64,000 nt of DNA from G032773895 sp965248935. Its GTDB lineage: Bacteria; Pseudomonadota; Gammaproteobacteria; Pseudomonadales; Cellvibrionaceae. The translations under genes and the position numbers were made by a program. Each line of letters opens with the position of its first letter. Positions within the stretch are counted from its first letter, which is position 1. The stretch spans positions 2,604,001 through 2,668,000 of the forward strand of contig OZ252214.1 of assembly GCA_965248935.1 (NCBI GenBank), written 5' to 3'. Under the pieces are notes generated by a model. The model ran no database searches. It had not been told where the DNA came from and saw nothing but the letters and a program-made list of their open reading frames with translations. Below, piece by piece: positions 20,001 through 25,025 of this stretch.

Positions 20001-20391
20001 ACTCCCTCCCAGGCCGGATTCCAGAAGACCCGAATTAATTGGCAACAGTGTAGAGGTATCAACAAGAGATGGCTTTGGTATCAGCCCACGCCAAATAGTC
20101 GTATACGCGCAAACCGAAATGATAATCTCTGGCCCAGGTATTCGACCCATATGGGCCTATGGTATTCGACCTGAGTTAGGTTTAATCACAGACTCAGACC
20201 TTATAGACCCAAGCATTATCAGCAGTGTGGCCGACTTATTTATTGATGTGGAAGACATAGGGGAAATTGACCCCGCAATTTTTACCAATGTATTGAATTA
20301 TGTGTACGAAGATATCTCCATTCGTATGCCGCGAGACCAATTATACGAAGACGATGAACAGGATGAAGATAAGCGTTGGGATGATCTTTGA
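8023..20391 (+). CDS. Giant TpsA-type secreted exoprotein (filamentous haemagglutinin-like)
   Basis: A 4122-residue exoprotein of the two-partner secretion (type Vb) class. An extended signal peptide covers about residues 1-41 (charged KKRP, then a hydrophobic core ending TIA). The TPS domain follows, with the hallmark NPNGILF at 123-129 and the usual SQIHGRI and GGILASG strands. Residues of about 300-1000 are beta-helix-like. From about 1005 to 3255 there are many repeats of roughly 100 residues, each with RTX-like GGxGxDxF turns and a W-x-I/V strand (for example NTWTI, HNLWVI). The rest is a second beta-helix rich in NGDITL-like strands, ending in a very acidic tail (YEDDEQDEDKRWDDL). There is no VENN or toxin module at the end. 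The likely partner transporter is encoded at 22402. Probable role: adhesin or surface filament. Confidence 0.93.
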   Translation: MPSIKLLPAFFSASPLHSFKKRPLAMAVSLIIGSVSGITIAGPEGAAVTGGRGSISQRGNTTTINQTTDRMAIDWQSYNVAADERIHYIQPDSSSISLNTILSNTGSQIHGRIDANGQVILVNPNGILFGPTSVINVGGILASGLTINPDDFMNGDFAFHAVEGKEGVIINSGLIYAATGGSVGLLGRRVENRGLIEAELGAITLASGKEAYISFDPQGLFGIAITESVLQDTLGVDAAVINSGELNASGGKVLLTASASEDIFTHAVNLGEMRDATSVMVNDDGSFRLSAGGDVVNTGEIHVSSEQAGGDIILVGDNITHTGEIKADGHFQAGGHIELASRNTTLTNENSIITANSTEAQGGEIKVLGNHIGILGDSEITANAANGNGQILIGGDTRGENVSIQNANAVYIGHNTEISVNATESGEAGRVVAYGENLLRAYGTISAEGLGEANGGFIETSAGMVDLDLNISVASENAEAGLWLIDPWDITIQDSGSTNLEESDGSTQGVDRLFLPNSNPTEAENSIIRTSSIKAALASNSGATVLIETSGDGEQEGNITLVDDFLYDGIGTNDSLILRAHNNIDIQRSIYDNDSSGNDSLNLSFIADSDNSGSGDIIIGGRGYNVDINLEGGQFYAYGNNFSLGFQDYTPSGGSLTESQSSITTGNGDAAIFAYGDVDLFGNITTNNGDIIIGGDHDSESFTYPMLGISPNNPPSENQAAIRNSFIAHLGDLSGGWNTNSTLTADIIPTHVRSFFAAGSANGDTLHEISSTLNLASYPGDGNLDIQSSGAVALGAINIGERGTSDASNGNNEDNQSYFRVSAQTIALQGNIAYGANGSNSTHTLHLNLNASDAINIYSGSIDNSGGNDQLNVYLNNEAVLSENGAMALGENIYSNSDITFSRANIWLTGGNFHAHGRRFILDGTAGDIALINTEGGSISGGMFIDAASVTLGRYSAVRTQSANDITINITDFADINGALSATNNNDNGNVIIRGSSTTDNTFTLGEYASWNGGNAYINDSVAGTRGGNDTFYIYTDIGASIIGGTGDDTYYVAASGIGFTISDNGGTDTLYGFDDGINTNTWDVNSTTSTLTNNGGVVNFTGMDSLVGGEGQDSFRIHTSDTTASLQGGDGNNDQLILESENNGQWHITGENSGSLNTTITFAGMESLFGSDGGNDTLMGRNQHNLWVINSEGGGAVEQNIVDATDTINFFDFENITGGTSEDIFRFDTAGTITGIVHGGNGAGDNTIQGRTANTSWELFTGASAGRVRQNEGSINYIADFRNIQVLQGRASIDTLTARDQHNTWTLETQANGGFRVANTEDASDHVSFSGMDNLRGGNGTDTFNILTAVTAPLFGGDGSDIFNFGDQGSVTCITAGTCIDGGTSANDNDRIAARSTENHWFIRVANNNLSQNNSLADHTDTPHTDTPYLTDFRNIETLQGSDTAADIYQYSVGSFHQFIAGDSAGDRLDVSSVNGVVNIGLNAASGMDILLGNNNGLTSPQTNRTHLTYSSNSDETITWDIGDIAGMNEADGINDGVVGDGVVGGTQFINVNHLIGGEGNDHFIYDQTVTTDTGVVGITGSITGGGQIDDGQADNAGDTLQVANVVNRWNLGVDPNERNVEYNHGLGGDMPQSTTQFFEIETLISGNQADTFNIDTTDINITVYAGDGNDTLRLPNEDTNLTLGMSLGSGLAVNDVEILRASSFYHNQLTVTSLNGENIDWDIDGTNRGLVQVGNDPSTRFEHFQILVGGNGNDTFDFSSGGRLIDRRGEESGIQGAGGNNTLIGQNTHSRWRITGDHSGELADITMPDAPVNYVEAFSGIHHLRGGTGNDNFIVTSTGSITGLIQGNDGTNTLTVDSVSGQTHEWQLLHTTDPDRVRRINNTDSSIITSNITFTDIDSLVGGSGKDIFKFLSAGLFNGTINALGGTDTVDRSAVVGPISVILGASDINGVTQAERVVGNGANSILSGLNSGTNTWRVSTTTSAGDDIDGADGSNDGILHNSAGQNIEFINFATLQGSDTAIDNVQITDTGNITGQILGGANSGDSITVETEHGRWVQTTLWDGTVADITFLGFETWEGAGNNDTLVGLNQSNHWQVTGLNEGTVSELNITGPVLNFAGMENLSGNQGSDHFTFVNNASSNNSRISGTLAGTDSAFTDINGTDTLSVDSASGDALQWRLGTADNVTQGAIITRVNRFNTLEEYNGGDGTDTFIIEQANVNATIEGAGGANDLLRLDYGSGTQWVLDGEDERVTANNGGQVNFREIEIAEGSDSGRDEFRVNNAATVTRTLRGRGGGADSLNVTALTNGVVIEMGNGITAGNPDTTGLLPNFHIDQIEHLTASAASAENNWLVSNLAGDYRWDITGNNDGRITLTSGDSFEPMTFTDFGYLRGGAGNDLFQFTDNGAISHEFDGGAGGNDEANFADITHNITIDLDNSNASGIHFSGIEAITGNHNGDESLTHTATLSVATGSNTWTIESINEGTLNSSTLGQITFSGFNEIEGGNQRDLFDLNTSGTLTGRIDGGANTDSAILDELNIDDVNSARTVHLITADETATYGQLNVINIEEFNASDIGNTLISAATGDNHWNITESNTGRLNDLPFTGFNRLVGNNAIDDFNVSAGASLASINGLDGNDTLTLNTDDNSNVLRWQITGNNAGRAGTQQTVPANNRIGEFLNIENLTGGLGADTFIFTRLSSVISGMIDGGDDSNQTDILNLRGLTNGVVVEYGESVYPGNIVLFDPPSSAPTNVHADNIETIIAAEGSLAEEANNWLAITHDHNIELRLYSNQVNRGWFREVDQIVEPVIPISNSRVEFQNFGSFQESGGDVLSENITTGVEVTSAFHLSGEYRVGTGQVNIDITGTGFSVVNITDRILNVNGNGNTLLRVVDDTDPDAIAFNNANTWTINESNAGRFDINTPDPESEFGFTFSGVNQLYGGTGDDTFQFTESGRLTGQLTVIDSDTGETFSVGAAISGGGGHDQITSLSSQDFTFGISQFQQHVPVSNARPETIKYVDALLSRDNIIDLHGIETLTGNDTVTTQLLSADTGNFTWNIGATASDSTLIDMDANTRLRFSNVDQIFGGNGNDTFIIQELGRVANHYQGAGGNDTLDLTLINQDLNVSLDNAITADLYLNNIETLQLADQNHTLFGAAFHSTWTIDDTNAGTLTYNDGTHNQSLTFTHIANLVGNSEQDQFIVTDTGSIEGRIQAGAGQDRLSIQLANGRNGQINSFDGGDNNDILVVQGGDANNRLNVNYTANTDGTARFLYERIVSDSTLRYNIDYTAVETVNQQAYTDTLTVNPVSETNTTTNNTNRIQLANQYVQVGTHTAIHYSNTQSLSVNGSQGDTAEFNGLVSLNENLTLSNVTIDPGENGRLQAGNHLTFDHTGPLGTAENRLQIETPRLTLTAVGGDSYIEQNGDLILAGLTHPEGVLDIQASGSIADDAVLNSTHNIHLNANGDITLDNANNLSGNLRLISPNGHITLNNSATELSEIQARNLTLMARANMDDHGPIRVADTTTFINSDTSVVRLDHETNTFNQLNIDSAGSVIIRDHSTQGVTVSGNASDTIDIVSDAQLIANGTQASNILFTSNTSQIIVQDNLVAENLIELTGNGVTVAGALSVERATSDHAVRIDGRNNQISIQSEIDAAQNLSGDVIISGRQIEQQTGAHIAGRNLDLNATDTITLSGHITADETIDIDSTGSDITFTRATPETLAQAQHINIHAHQHITTQAIQTGDLILTADNGNITLQDDIHTSGNTTLTTHTGTLELARNTHIQSQGRELIVDAQSIDINGSITASHTTGRLTSTHNQTINGNLAFNQLELNVGDQLLMVQGASLQANSTLTATTGSDFRVASVQAGESITLNIGGAVSDNNGDGINFTSNALIAETQTGFGRIEETVETAVANMDIVNASGRVGVTNNQNLNVTALINNGDIVLENTQGNVILNNRAQANYDLTQTGTRAAGGVIDANYNEGILRLNVLNGYLAALPPRPDSRRPELIGNSVEVSTRDGFGISPRQIVVYAQTEMIISGPGIRPIWAYGIRPELGLITDSDLIDPSIISSVADLFIDVEDIGEIDPAIFTNVLNYVYEDISIRMPRDQLYEDDEQDEDKRWDDL

Positions 20392-20415
20392 TTTTGTGAA
20401 AAAAATTATTTTTCC

Positions 20416-20550
20416 ATGGTTGAGTGTTGGTTTGTAATTCACAGTGAGCCGGATGAAGTTGGAAATTTTCATGAGGGGAATGGGACTCTCAACAAGGAAA
20501 AGGGTGGTTGGAAAGCTGATGTTTCCATTGACGCGGAATATTGTATGTAA
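20416..20550 (+). CDS. Possible 44-residue small ORF
   Basis: A short frame starting at ATG 20416, 25 bases after the tpsA stop. It encodes an acidic peptide with Trp, Cys and GNGTLNKEKGGWKADV, which has more coding character than random DNA here. It has no good ribosome-binding site. It may be the remnant of a larger gene between tpsA and the next protein. I do not recognise it. Confidence 0.25.
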   Translation: MVECWFVIHSEPDEVGNFHEGNGTLNKEKGGWKADVSIDAEYCM

Positions 20551-20603
20551 CGTGGAGTTGTTGTTTTGGTTAATAAAGAGAATAACTGAATAGGATATAT
20601 TTA

Positions 20604-21236
20604 ATGAGTGAAGACGCTGGATTTCAAAAGTATTGCCAAGGTTACTTCAACCGCATTCAAGCGAGTAACAATTTGGTTCTTAATTCCGATACTGCGAAGG
20701 AGCGTGATAAGGTTGCAAAACGCTCTAAGTTATCTCGGCCATATTTGATTTCTGGAAAGTATATCAAAAGCCCTGGCCCTGATATTGTAGCGGATGTCCG
20801 TGTGGATCAAATCGGGGTTTCTACGTTTGGTAGGGTGCCTCTACCTGTAGGGAGAGAGTTAGATCTAGAATACCATTTTCTTATTATGGACGGAGACTCA
20901 GGAGTATATGCCTCTAAAGTTTTTCAAATGCCGGGTAATGGAGGGCATATCAATTATAGCTGTCAGATTGGCAGTAGAATTAATTGGAGTAGAGTAGCTG
21001 CTGCGGCGCATACCCACCCTTTATATAAAAATGAGTCGACCGTTAATAGGTTAAACAAATATTTTTCCGCCGGAGACCCGTCGGTACTGTTAATGAGGCA
21101 AATACCGCTTTATTTGAGAACACCGAAAGGGAAATACATAAAGGTACTTGAAATTCGAAATGGTTACGTGACCACTAGAGTTTTGGACGGGAGTGGGAAG
21201 GGAAAAATTAAAAAGTGGAAGGCGATGGGGGGCTAG
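20604..21236 (+). CDS. DUF4329/JAMM-like putative toxin protein
   Basis: A 210-residue protein with no signal peptide. The C-terminal half carries AAAHTHPLY (H136, H138, P139), then FSAGD (S155, D158) and YLRTPKGKYIKVLE. This is the pattern of DUF4329 domains, which occur as C-terminal modules of polymorphic toxins and resemble JAB/JAMM isopeptidases (HxHP ... SxxD). The gap between the two motifs is longer than in classical JAMM enzymes. The first 120 residues are unrecognised. AGGA precedes the ATG by nine bases. It sits between tpsA and tpsB and is followed by a lipoprotein gene four bases later, as in an effector-immunity pair. Peptidase activity and antagonistic role are inferred. Confidence 0.7.
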   Translation: MSEDAGFQKYCQGYFNRIQASNNLVLNSDTAKERDKVAKRSKLSRPYLISGKYIKSPGPDIVADVRVDQIGVSTFGRVPLPVGRELDLEYHFLIMDGDSGVYASKVFQMPGNGGHINYSCQIGSRINWSRVAAAAHTHPLYKNESTVNRLNKYFSAGDPSVLLMRQIPLYLRTPKGKYIKVLEIRNGYVTTRVLDGSGKGKIKKWKAMGG

Positions 21237-21240
21237 ATAA

Positions 21241-21501
21241 ATGAGTAAGTTAACCCGGTCAGTTATTTCCATTGGTTTATTTGCAATGGCTGTGGCTTGC
21301 ACGCCTACGAAAGAAGTCGAATATGTACTGAATTACGAAGTATGTAAACAAATGGCCTCTAACCCTGATCACCCGTACTGGAAGCAACCTATCGTGGTAC
21401 AAGGGTGCGAAATGATTATTTACGATGTAGAAGTAGGAGAAGGTAACGAAATGCCTCCACCAATGGAAGATGTAGAGTTGCCACCGGAAGACGAAGAATA
21501 G
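21241..21501 (+). CDS. Small acidic lipoprotein, possible immunity protein
   Basis: An 86-residue predicted lipoprotein: the signal peptide ends in MAVAC with Cys20 as the lipid site. The mature part of about 65 residues has two further cysteines (in EVCKQM and QGCEM), which could form a disulfide in the periplasm. It ends with a proline/glutamate-rich acidic tail. It starts four bases after the stop of the DUF4329 protein, so the two are coupled. I do not recognise the family. An immunity or inhibitor role for the preceding protein is an inference from gene order. Confidence 0.7.
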   Translation: MSKLTRSVISIGLFAMAVACTPTKEVEYVLNYEVCKQMASNPDHPYWKQPIVVQGCEMIIYDVEVGEGNEMPPPMEDVELPPEDEE

Positions 21502-21502
21502 C

Positions 21503-21715
21503 TTGGTTATAGAAAGTAAATACAAACCTGTTGTGGATGACTTAAATAATATCGATCTAAATAATCCAGTGGCCGCTACGCAAGCTGCTTATAAACTCAA
21601 AACTCTTATGGAAGATTCGGGCATAAAAGTGACTATGAATCCTATGCAATTGGAAATGAGCTTACGTAAACTTGATAAATCATTTAGAGAGTTTGTATTG
21701 GTTTTGAATGATTAG
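21503..21715 (+). CDS. Hypothetical 70-residue protein
   Basis: A small, probably helical cytosolic protein starting with TTG directly after the lipoprotein stop codon; GAAGA sits upstream as a weak ribosome-binding site. It has a repeating LNN/DLNNPVAATQAAYKLKTLMED helix and a C-terminal amphipathic helix, with no signal peptide. Its position in a tightly spaced run (two bases after the previous stop, nine before the next start) supports it being real. Function unknown. Small helical proteins in such positions can be immunity proteins or chaperones, but nothing here shows that. Confidence 0.6.
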   Translation: MVIESKYKPVVDDLNNIDLNNPVAATQAAYKLKTLMEDSGIKVTMNPMQLEMSLRKLDKSFREFVLVLND

Positions 21716-21724
21716 GAATCACTG

Positions 21725-22360
21725 ATGAAGGTATTAATTAAAAACAATTGGGGTTTATTTCTGGCGGCATATGTGATGTTGCTTACACTACAGGGGTGTC
21801 GTAGTGAGGAGCAAAAGCTGCTGTTGGATGCTGAGTCTTTTTGTCAAATTCATTTGAAGAAAAATTGGGTCGATGTTGACTCAAGTATGCCTATTGGCGA
21901 ATTCAATGACCTTGTTATTCAGAGAACAACATTGGTCGTTAAGACAGAAGCATTTAAAACACTTATAGACGAATTGAATACTGTTGAGTTTTACCGAGAG
22001 CTGTATCCAACTGCGAAGGAAAAAATTCAAACCTTAACTGGAAAGGTATGGGATTGCCCGGAATATGAACAATTCTACAGGCTCCAATTTAAGAAAATAG
22101 AGGGTGTTGGCGGTGATCAGAAAGGAGGTGGAGGCTTTAAGTTAGTTATAACAAAAGAGGGGAGCTATTTAGTTGACGGTAAGGCGATAGATATAGATGA
22201 CTCAGAAATATGGGATAGCCAAGTGGCTGCCAAAATTACCCCAGACACCCATTTCGTCATAACGATGTCTCCTGAGACTAGTGACGAATATCTGTCTCCT
22301 CTTTTTAATAAACTGGCACAGCTTGGCTTACAAAATATCCAAGTTATTTCTGAAGAATAA
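21725..22360 (+). CDS. Lipoprotein with ExbD/TolR-like C-terminal region
   Basis: A 211-residue lipoprotein. The signal peptide ends in TLQGC, Cys25. The mature N-terminal half has ESFCQI ... KNW and a later DCPEYEQF, a pattern that also occurs in the repeat-controlled lipoprotein at 5244-6156. The last 80 residues (KLVITKEGSYLVDGKAID, then TPDTHFVITM and LFNKLAQLGLQNIQVI) have the strand order of the periplasmic domains of ExbD/TolR: a short strand, a DG turn, then VxI plus a helix and a final strand. The transmembrane anchor of ExbD is replaced by a lipid anchor. It precedes tpsB by 41 bases. The role is unknown; accessory to secretion or immunity are both possible. Confidence 0.65.
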   Translation: MKVLIKNNWGLFLAAYVMLLTLQGCRSEEQKLLLDAESFCQIHLKKNWVDVDSSMPIGEFNDLVIQRTTLVVKTEAFKTLIDELNTVEFYRELYPTAKEKIQTLTGKVWDCPEYEQFYRLQFKKIEGVGGDQKGGGGFKLVITKEGSYLVDGKAIDIDDSEIWDSQVAAKITPDTHFVITMSPETSDEYLSPLFNKLAQLGLQNIQVISEE

Positions 22361-22401
22361 AAAATCTGATATTCAAAAAATTAATATAAGGGGACAGTAA
22401 T

Positions 22402-24282
22402 TTGGTGGGGGTTAAAATAGAGTCAAGGGTCGCTTTCCTTCTTGGCGTGTGGGTGCTGTTAATAGCGAAACTAAGCTTAGCCCAGGGCTTTTTAGACATG
22501 CCCAATACAAGAGAAGTGCCAGAATATGAAAAAGAATCCATGCTGCTGGATCTGGATATCCCGCCCGTTCGCGAGCGCAACCCAGACCCAGAAGGCGGCC
22601 CACGACTCAATATTAAAGAGTTTCGACTCCAGGGGCTGGTTGAATTTCCTGAACTGGGTATTACTCGAAAAGCACTGATAAAACGAGTTGAAAATATCCG
22701 CTTCGACTTAATGAAAGAAGACGATTTGGGCAAATGGGGCTATACCGAACAGGAAATCAGCGAACTGGCTGACTTACTGGCTGACATTGAAGAAGACACC
22801 CAAGAAAGCCACGTTGGCAATGTGGACTTACAGCGTCTTATCTTTCTGGTGAGAGAACAGCGTCGTAAACGCGGCGTAACACTGGGCATGGTCGAAACCG
22901 TAGCCGATGTGATCACCCATTTTTACCGAGAAAAAGGCTTTATTCTCGCCAAAGCCTTTATACCAGAACAAGAAGTACGAGATGGAGTGGTATCCTTAAC
23001 CCTCTTACTGGGCCGCCTGGGTGAAATAGACGTGGTGGACAACCAGCGTGTTTCAGAAAAGTTAATTGTGCGTGCATTTAACGCCTACATTGATAAGCCG
23101 GTTACCAGCAAAAGATTAGAAGAAGCGCTGTATCTGGTGAATGATATTCCAGGGGTAAGAGTACACAGTGTACTGACTCCTGGTACACAAGTGGGGGATA
23201 CAACATTACAAGTCAATACAAAAGACGAGAAATGGTATTCAGGCAACCTTCGACTCGATAACCACGGGTCAGAAAATACCAGTGAAAACCGAGCCTATTT
23301 AGACCTCTATCTTCATAACCCGCTAGGTTGGGGCGATGAACTATACCTAGCCGTATTAAAGTCGTTTAACCCTGGTAATAGCACCTACGGCGCTATACGT
23401 TACAACTCATTCTGGGGTCAGCCAAGATTGAGAACAAGCATTGGGCTTTCTACCAACGACTTTGTCTCCCGCGATATTCGCTCTACAGGGGAACCTTTTT
23501 TTACGGGAGAATCTCGTGTTGCCGATATCTCTCTAGGGTATCAATTAAAGCGTTTAAGAGTAAAAAATTATTCTATAGAATTTAGATATACGGATATTGA
23601 TACAACCCTAGATACCTCTGCCAGCATCACTGACGAAAAAGCCAAGAAATATACCCTAGCCTTTAATTATGACCTATTGAATGAAAAAAGACGGCAACTT
23701 TACATAGGCAATATAGCCCTTCATCAAGCGGATACCTATGAAAATGGTGGATTTGACGGCACAGTCGATGAAACAGAAAGCTATTTCACCTACGACGTTA
23801 CCATGCTGTCCTTTATGCATTTTCCGTTTACCCAAAAAGAAACACGCTGGCTGATCAAAAACTCTGGCCAATATGCCGGAGATGCCTTATCCAACCTAAA
23901 CCAAATTAACCTTACTGGCCCATCCAAAACCAGAGCCTTTGGCGTGAATGGCCTGCAATCCGATGATGGTATCTACCTTGGTGTGGATTGGATATTTGGT
24001 TTTCCGAGCTTTGGCAATAAAACATTCTTTGGTGAACCGATTAGCCATATATTTCAGCCGTATCTCTATATCGATGCCTCCTATGGCATCATACACCCGC
24101 TTATCGAAGGTGATAAAGAAATTACCGGAGAGCTTTCCAATATAGGGGCGGGACTTAAAATCAACCATAAATATTTTAGCGCCAATATTATGGGGTCTTC
24201 GGTGATTCAGGATAATGTCAAAGGGCTGCAAGATAAAACTCCCACGTCAAGCTTTTACGCAGAACTGTCGTTCTCGTTTTAA
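22402..24282 (+). CDS. TpsB-type outer-membrane transporter (ShlB/FhaC/HecB family)
   Basis: A 626-residue two-partner secretion transporter, the likely exporter of the giant exoprotein encoded at 8023. The signal peptide is about residues 1-27 (ending LSLA before QGF). A linker leads to POTRA-type domains at about 60-270, with LNIKEFRLQG and a GRLGEIDVVDN strand. The beta-barrel follows, opening with SGNLRLDNHGS and ending in FYAELSFSF with the terminal Phe typical of outer-membrane proteins. TTG 22402 or GTG 22405 could start it; AAGGGGA lies about 10 bases upstream. Having four small genes between tpsA and tpsB is unusual, since the pair is normally adjacent. Confidence 0.92.
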   Translation: MVGVKIESRVAFLLGVWVLLIAKLSLAQGFLDMPNTREVPEYEKESMLLDLDIPPVRERNPDPEGGPRLNIKEFRLQGLVEFPELGITRKALIKRVENIRFDLMKEDDLGKWGYTEQEISELADLLADIEEDTQESHVGNVDLQRLIFLVREQRRKRGVTLGMVETVADVITHFYREKGFILAKAFIPEQEVRDGVVSLTLLLGRLGEIDVVDNQRVSEKLIVRAFNAYIDKPVTSKRLEEALYLVNDIPGVRVHSVLTPGTQVGDTTLQVNTKDEKWYSGNLRLDNHGSENTSENRAYLDLYLHNPLGWGDELYLAVLKSFNPGNSTYGAIRYNSFWGQPRLRTSIGLSTNDFVSRDIRSTGEPFFTGESRVADISLGYQLKRLRVKNYSIEFRYTDIDTTLDTSASITDEKAKKYTLAFNYDLLNEKRRQLYIGNIALHQADTYENGGFDGTVDETESYFTYDVTMLSFMHFPFTQKETRWLIKNSGQYAGDALSNLNQINLTGPSKTRAFGVNGLQSDDGIYLGVDWIFGFPSFGNKTFFGEPISHIFQPYLYIDASYGIIHPLIEGDKEITGELSNIGAGLKINHKYFSANIMGSSVIQDNVKGLQDKTPTSSFYAELSFSF

Positions 24283-24324
24283 CGCTAACGTGATAAAAAT
24301 ACCTATCAATAGAGGAAGTAATAG

Positions 24325-24552
24325 ATGTTGATTTTAACTAGGCGAGCAGGCGAATCCCTAATGATAGGGGACGAAGTGACAGTGACCGTTTTGGGTATAA
24401 AAGGCAATCAAGTACGGATTGGGATAGATGCACCTAAAGAAGTTGCGGTGCATCGTGAAGAAATTTACCAAAGAATTCAAGATGAAAAGAGAGGTGAAAC
24501 CGTACAACCAAAGAATGCGCTTAGCCAAGCTTTTCCATCGGATTCAAAGTAA
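24325..24552 (+). CDS. csrA: Carbon storage regulator CsrA/RsmA
   Basis: A 75-residue post-transcriptional regulator that binds GGA motifs in mRNA leaders. The first 55 residues match the family closely: MLILTRRAGESLMIGD, then QVRIGIDAPKEVAVHREEIY with the RNA-binding Arg. The ribosome-binding site GAGGAAG is strong. The C-terminal tail is longer than in the 61-residue E. coli protein and is not conserved. Its TAA stop lies inside the left end of the IS66 element, so the present stop was supplied by the insertion. The gene is not in its usual neighbourhood next to alaS, so this may be an additional csrA copy linked to the secretion block. Confidence 0.95.
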   Translation: MLILTRRAGESLMIGDEVTVTVLGIKGNQVRIGIDAPKEVAVHREEIYQRIQDEKRGETVQPKNALSQAFPSDSK

Positions 24553-24574
24553 ACGCCAAACCAATTACCCCCTA
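24549..24574 (+). repeat. IS66 left terminal inverted repeat
   Basis: 26 bases, GTAAACGCCAAACCAATTAC onward, exactly complementary to 26321-26346. The first four bases overlap the last base of the csrA Lys codon and the csrA stop. Confidence 0.95.
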
Positions 24575-24628
24575 CACAGTCCAAACCTAACACGATAAAT
24601 TATCCCCTCCATTAAGCGAGCAGGTAAT

Positions 24629-24916
24629 ATGACAAAGCAGCGTAAATACGATTGGCCAAAACTGATCGAGGCATTTAATCAATCTGGTCTAATACAAACG
24701 CAATTCTGTGAAGAAAATAACCTTAACCCCAAATACTTTTCCTTAAAACGCTCAAAGCTTCTTTCTTCAGATAGGCCAGCCTTTGAAAAAGCCGTTATTG
24801 AAACACCGCCGGAATCCCCCGTTAGCCTGACCATCCAGGTTGGACGCTGTAAAATACACTGCCCGGATGCCATGCCGGTTCAATCCTTTGCCGCTTTGGT
24901 GCATAGTCTCTTATGA
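24629..24916 (+). CDS. tnpA: IS66-family accessory protein TnpA
   Basis: A 95-residue protein of the IS66 orfA class, apparently intact. It opens with a helix-turn-helix-like segment (YDWPKLIEAFNQSGLIQTQF, then CEENNLNPKYF) typical of this class, and ends with a basic/hydrophobic tail. It overlaps the tnpB start by four bases, the usual IS66 arrangement. The protein helps transposition but is not the transposase. Because the rest of the element is damaged, it could act only on other IS66 copies in the genome. Confidence 0.85.
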   Translation: MTKQRKYDWPKLIEAFNQSGLIQTQFCEENNLNPKYFSLKRSKLLSSDRPAFEKAVIETPPESPVSLTIQVGRCKIHCPDAMPVQSFAALVHSLL

Positions 24917-25020
24917 TTAGCTGGTGTAATTCGGTCGATGTCTATTTACATCGTGACCCGGTGGACTTTAGAAAAGCAATGAATGGCCTGTCGTTAATCG
25001 TATCCGAAGCCATGCAACTG
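24913..25020 (+). pseudogene. tnpB: IS66 TnpB N-terminal fragment
   Basis: Only about 36 residues of TnpB remain, with the family landmark VYLHRDPVDFRKAMNGLS; full-length TnpB is about 115 residues. At about 25020 the sequence jumps into tnpC, and the frame continues to 25251 with nonsense residues. The deletion removed most of tnpB and the start of tnpC. Confidence 0.85.
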
Positions 25021-25025
25021 GCGCA

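Noticed and set aside
19980..20391. Polymorphic toxin module at the TpsA C-terminus
   Set aside because: No VENN motif, no nuclease or peptidase signature; the end is a beta-rich region and an acidic tail.
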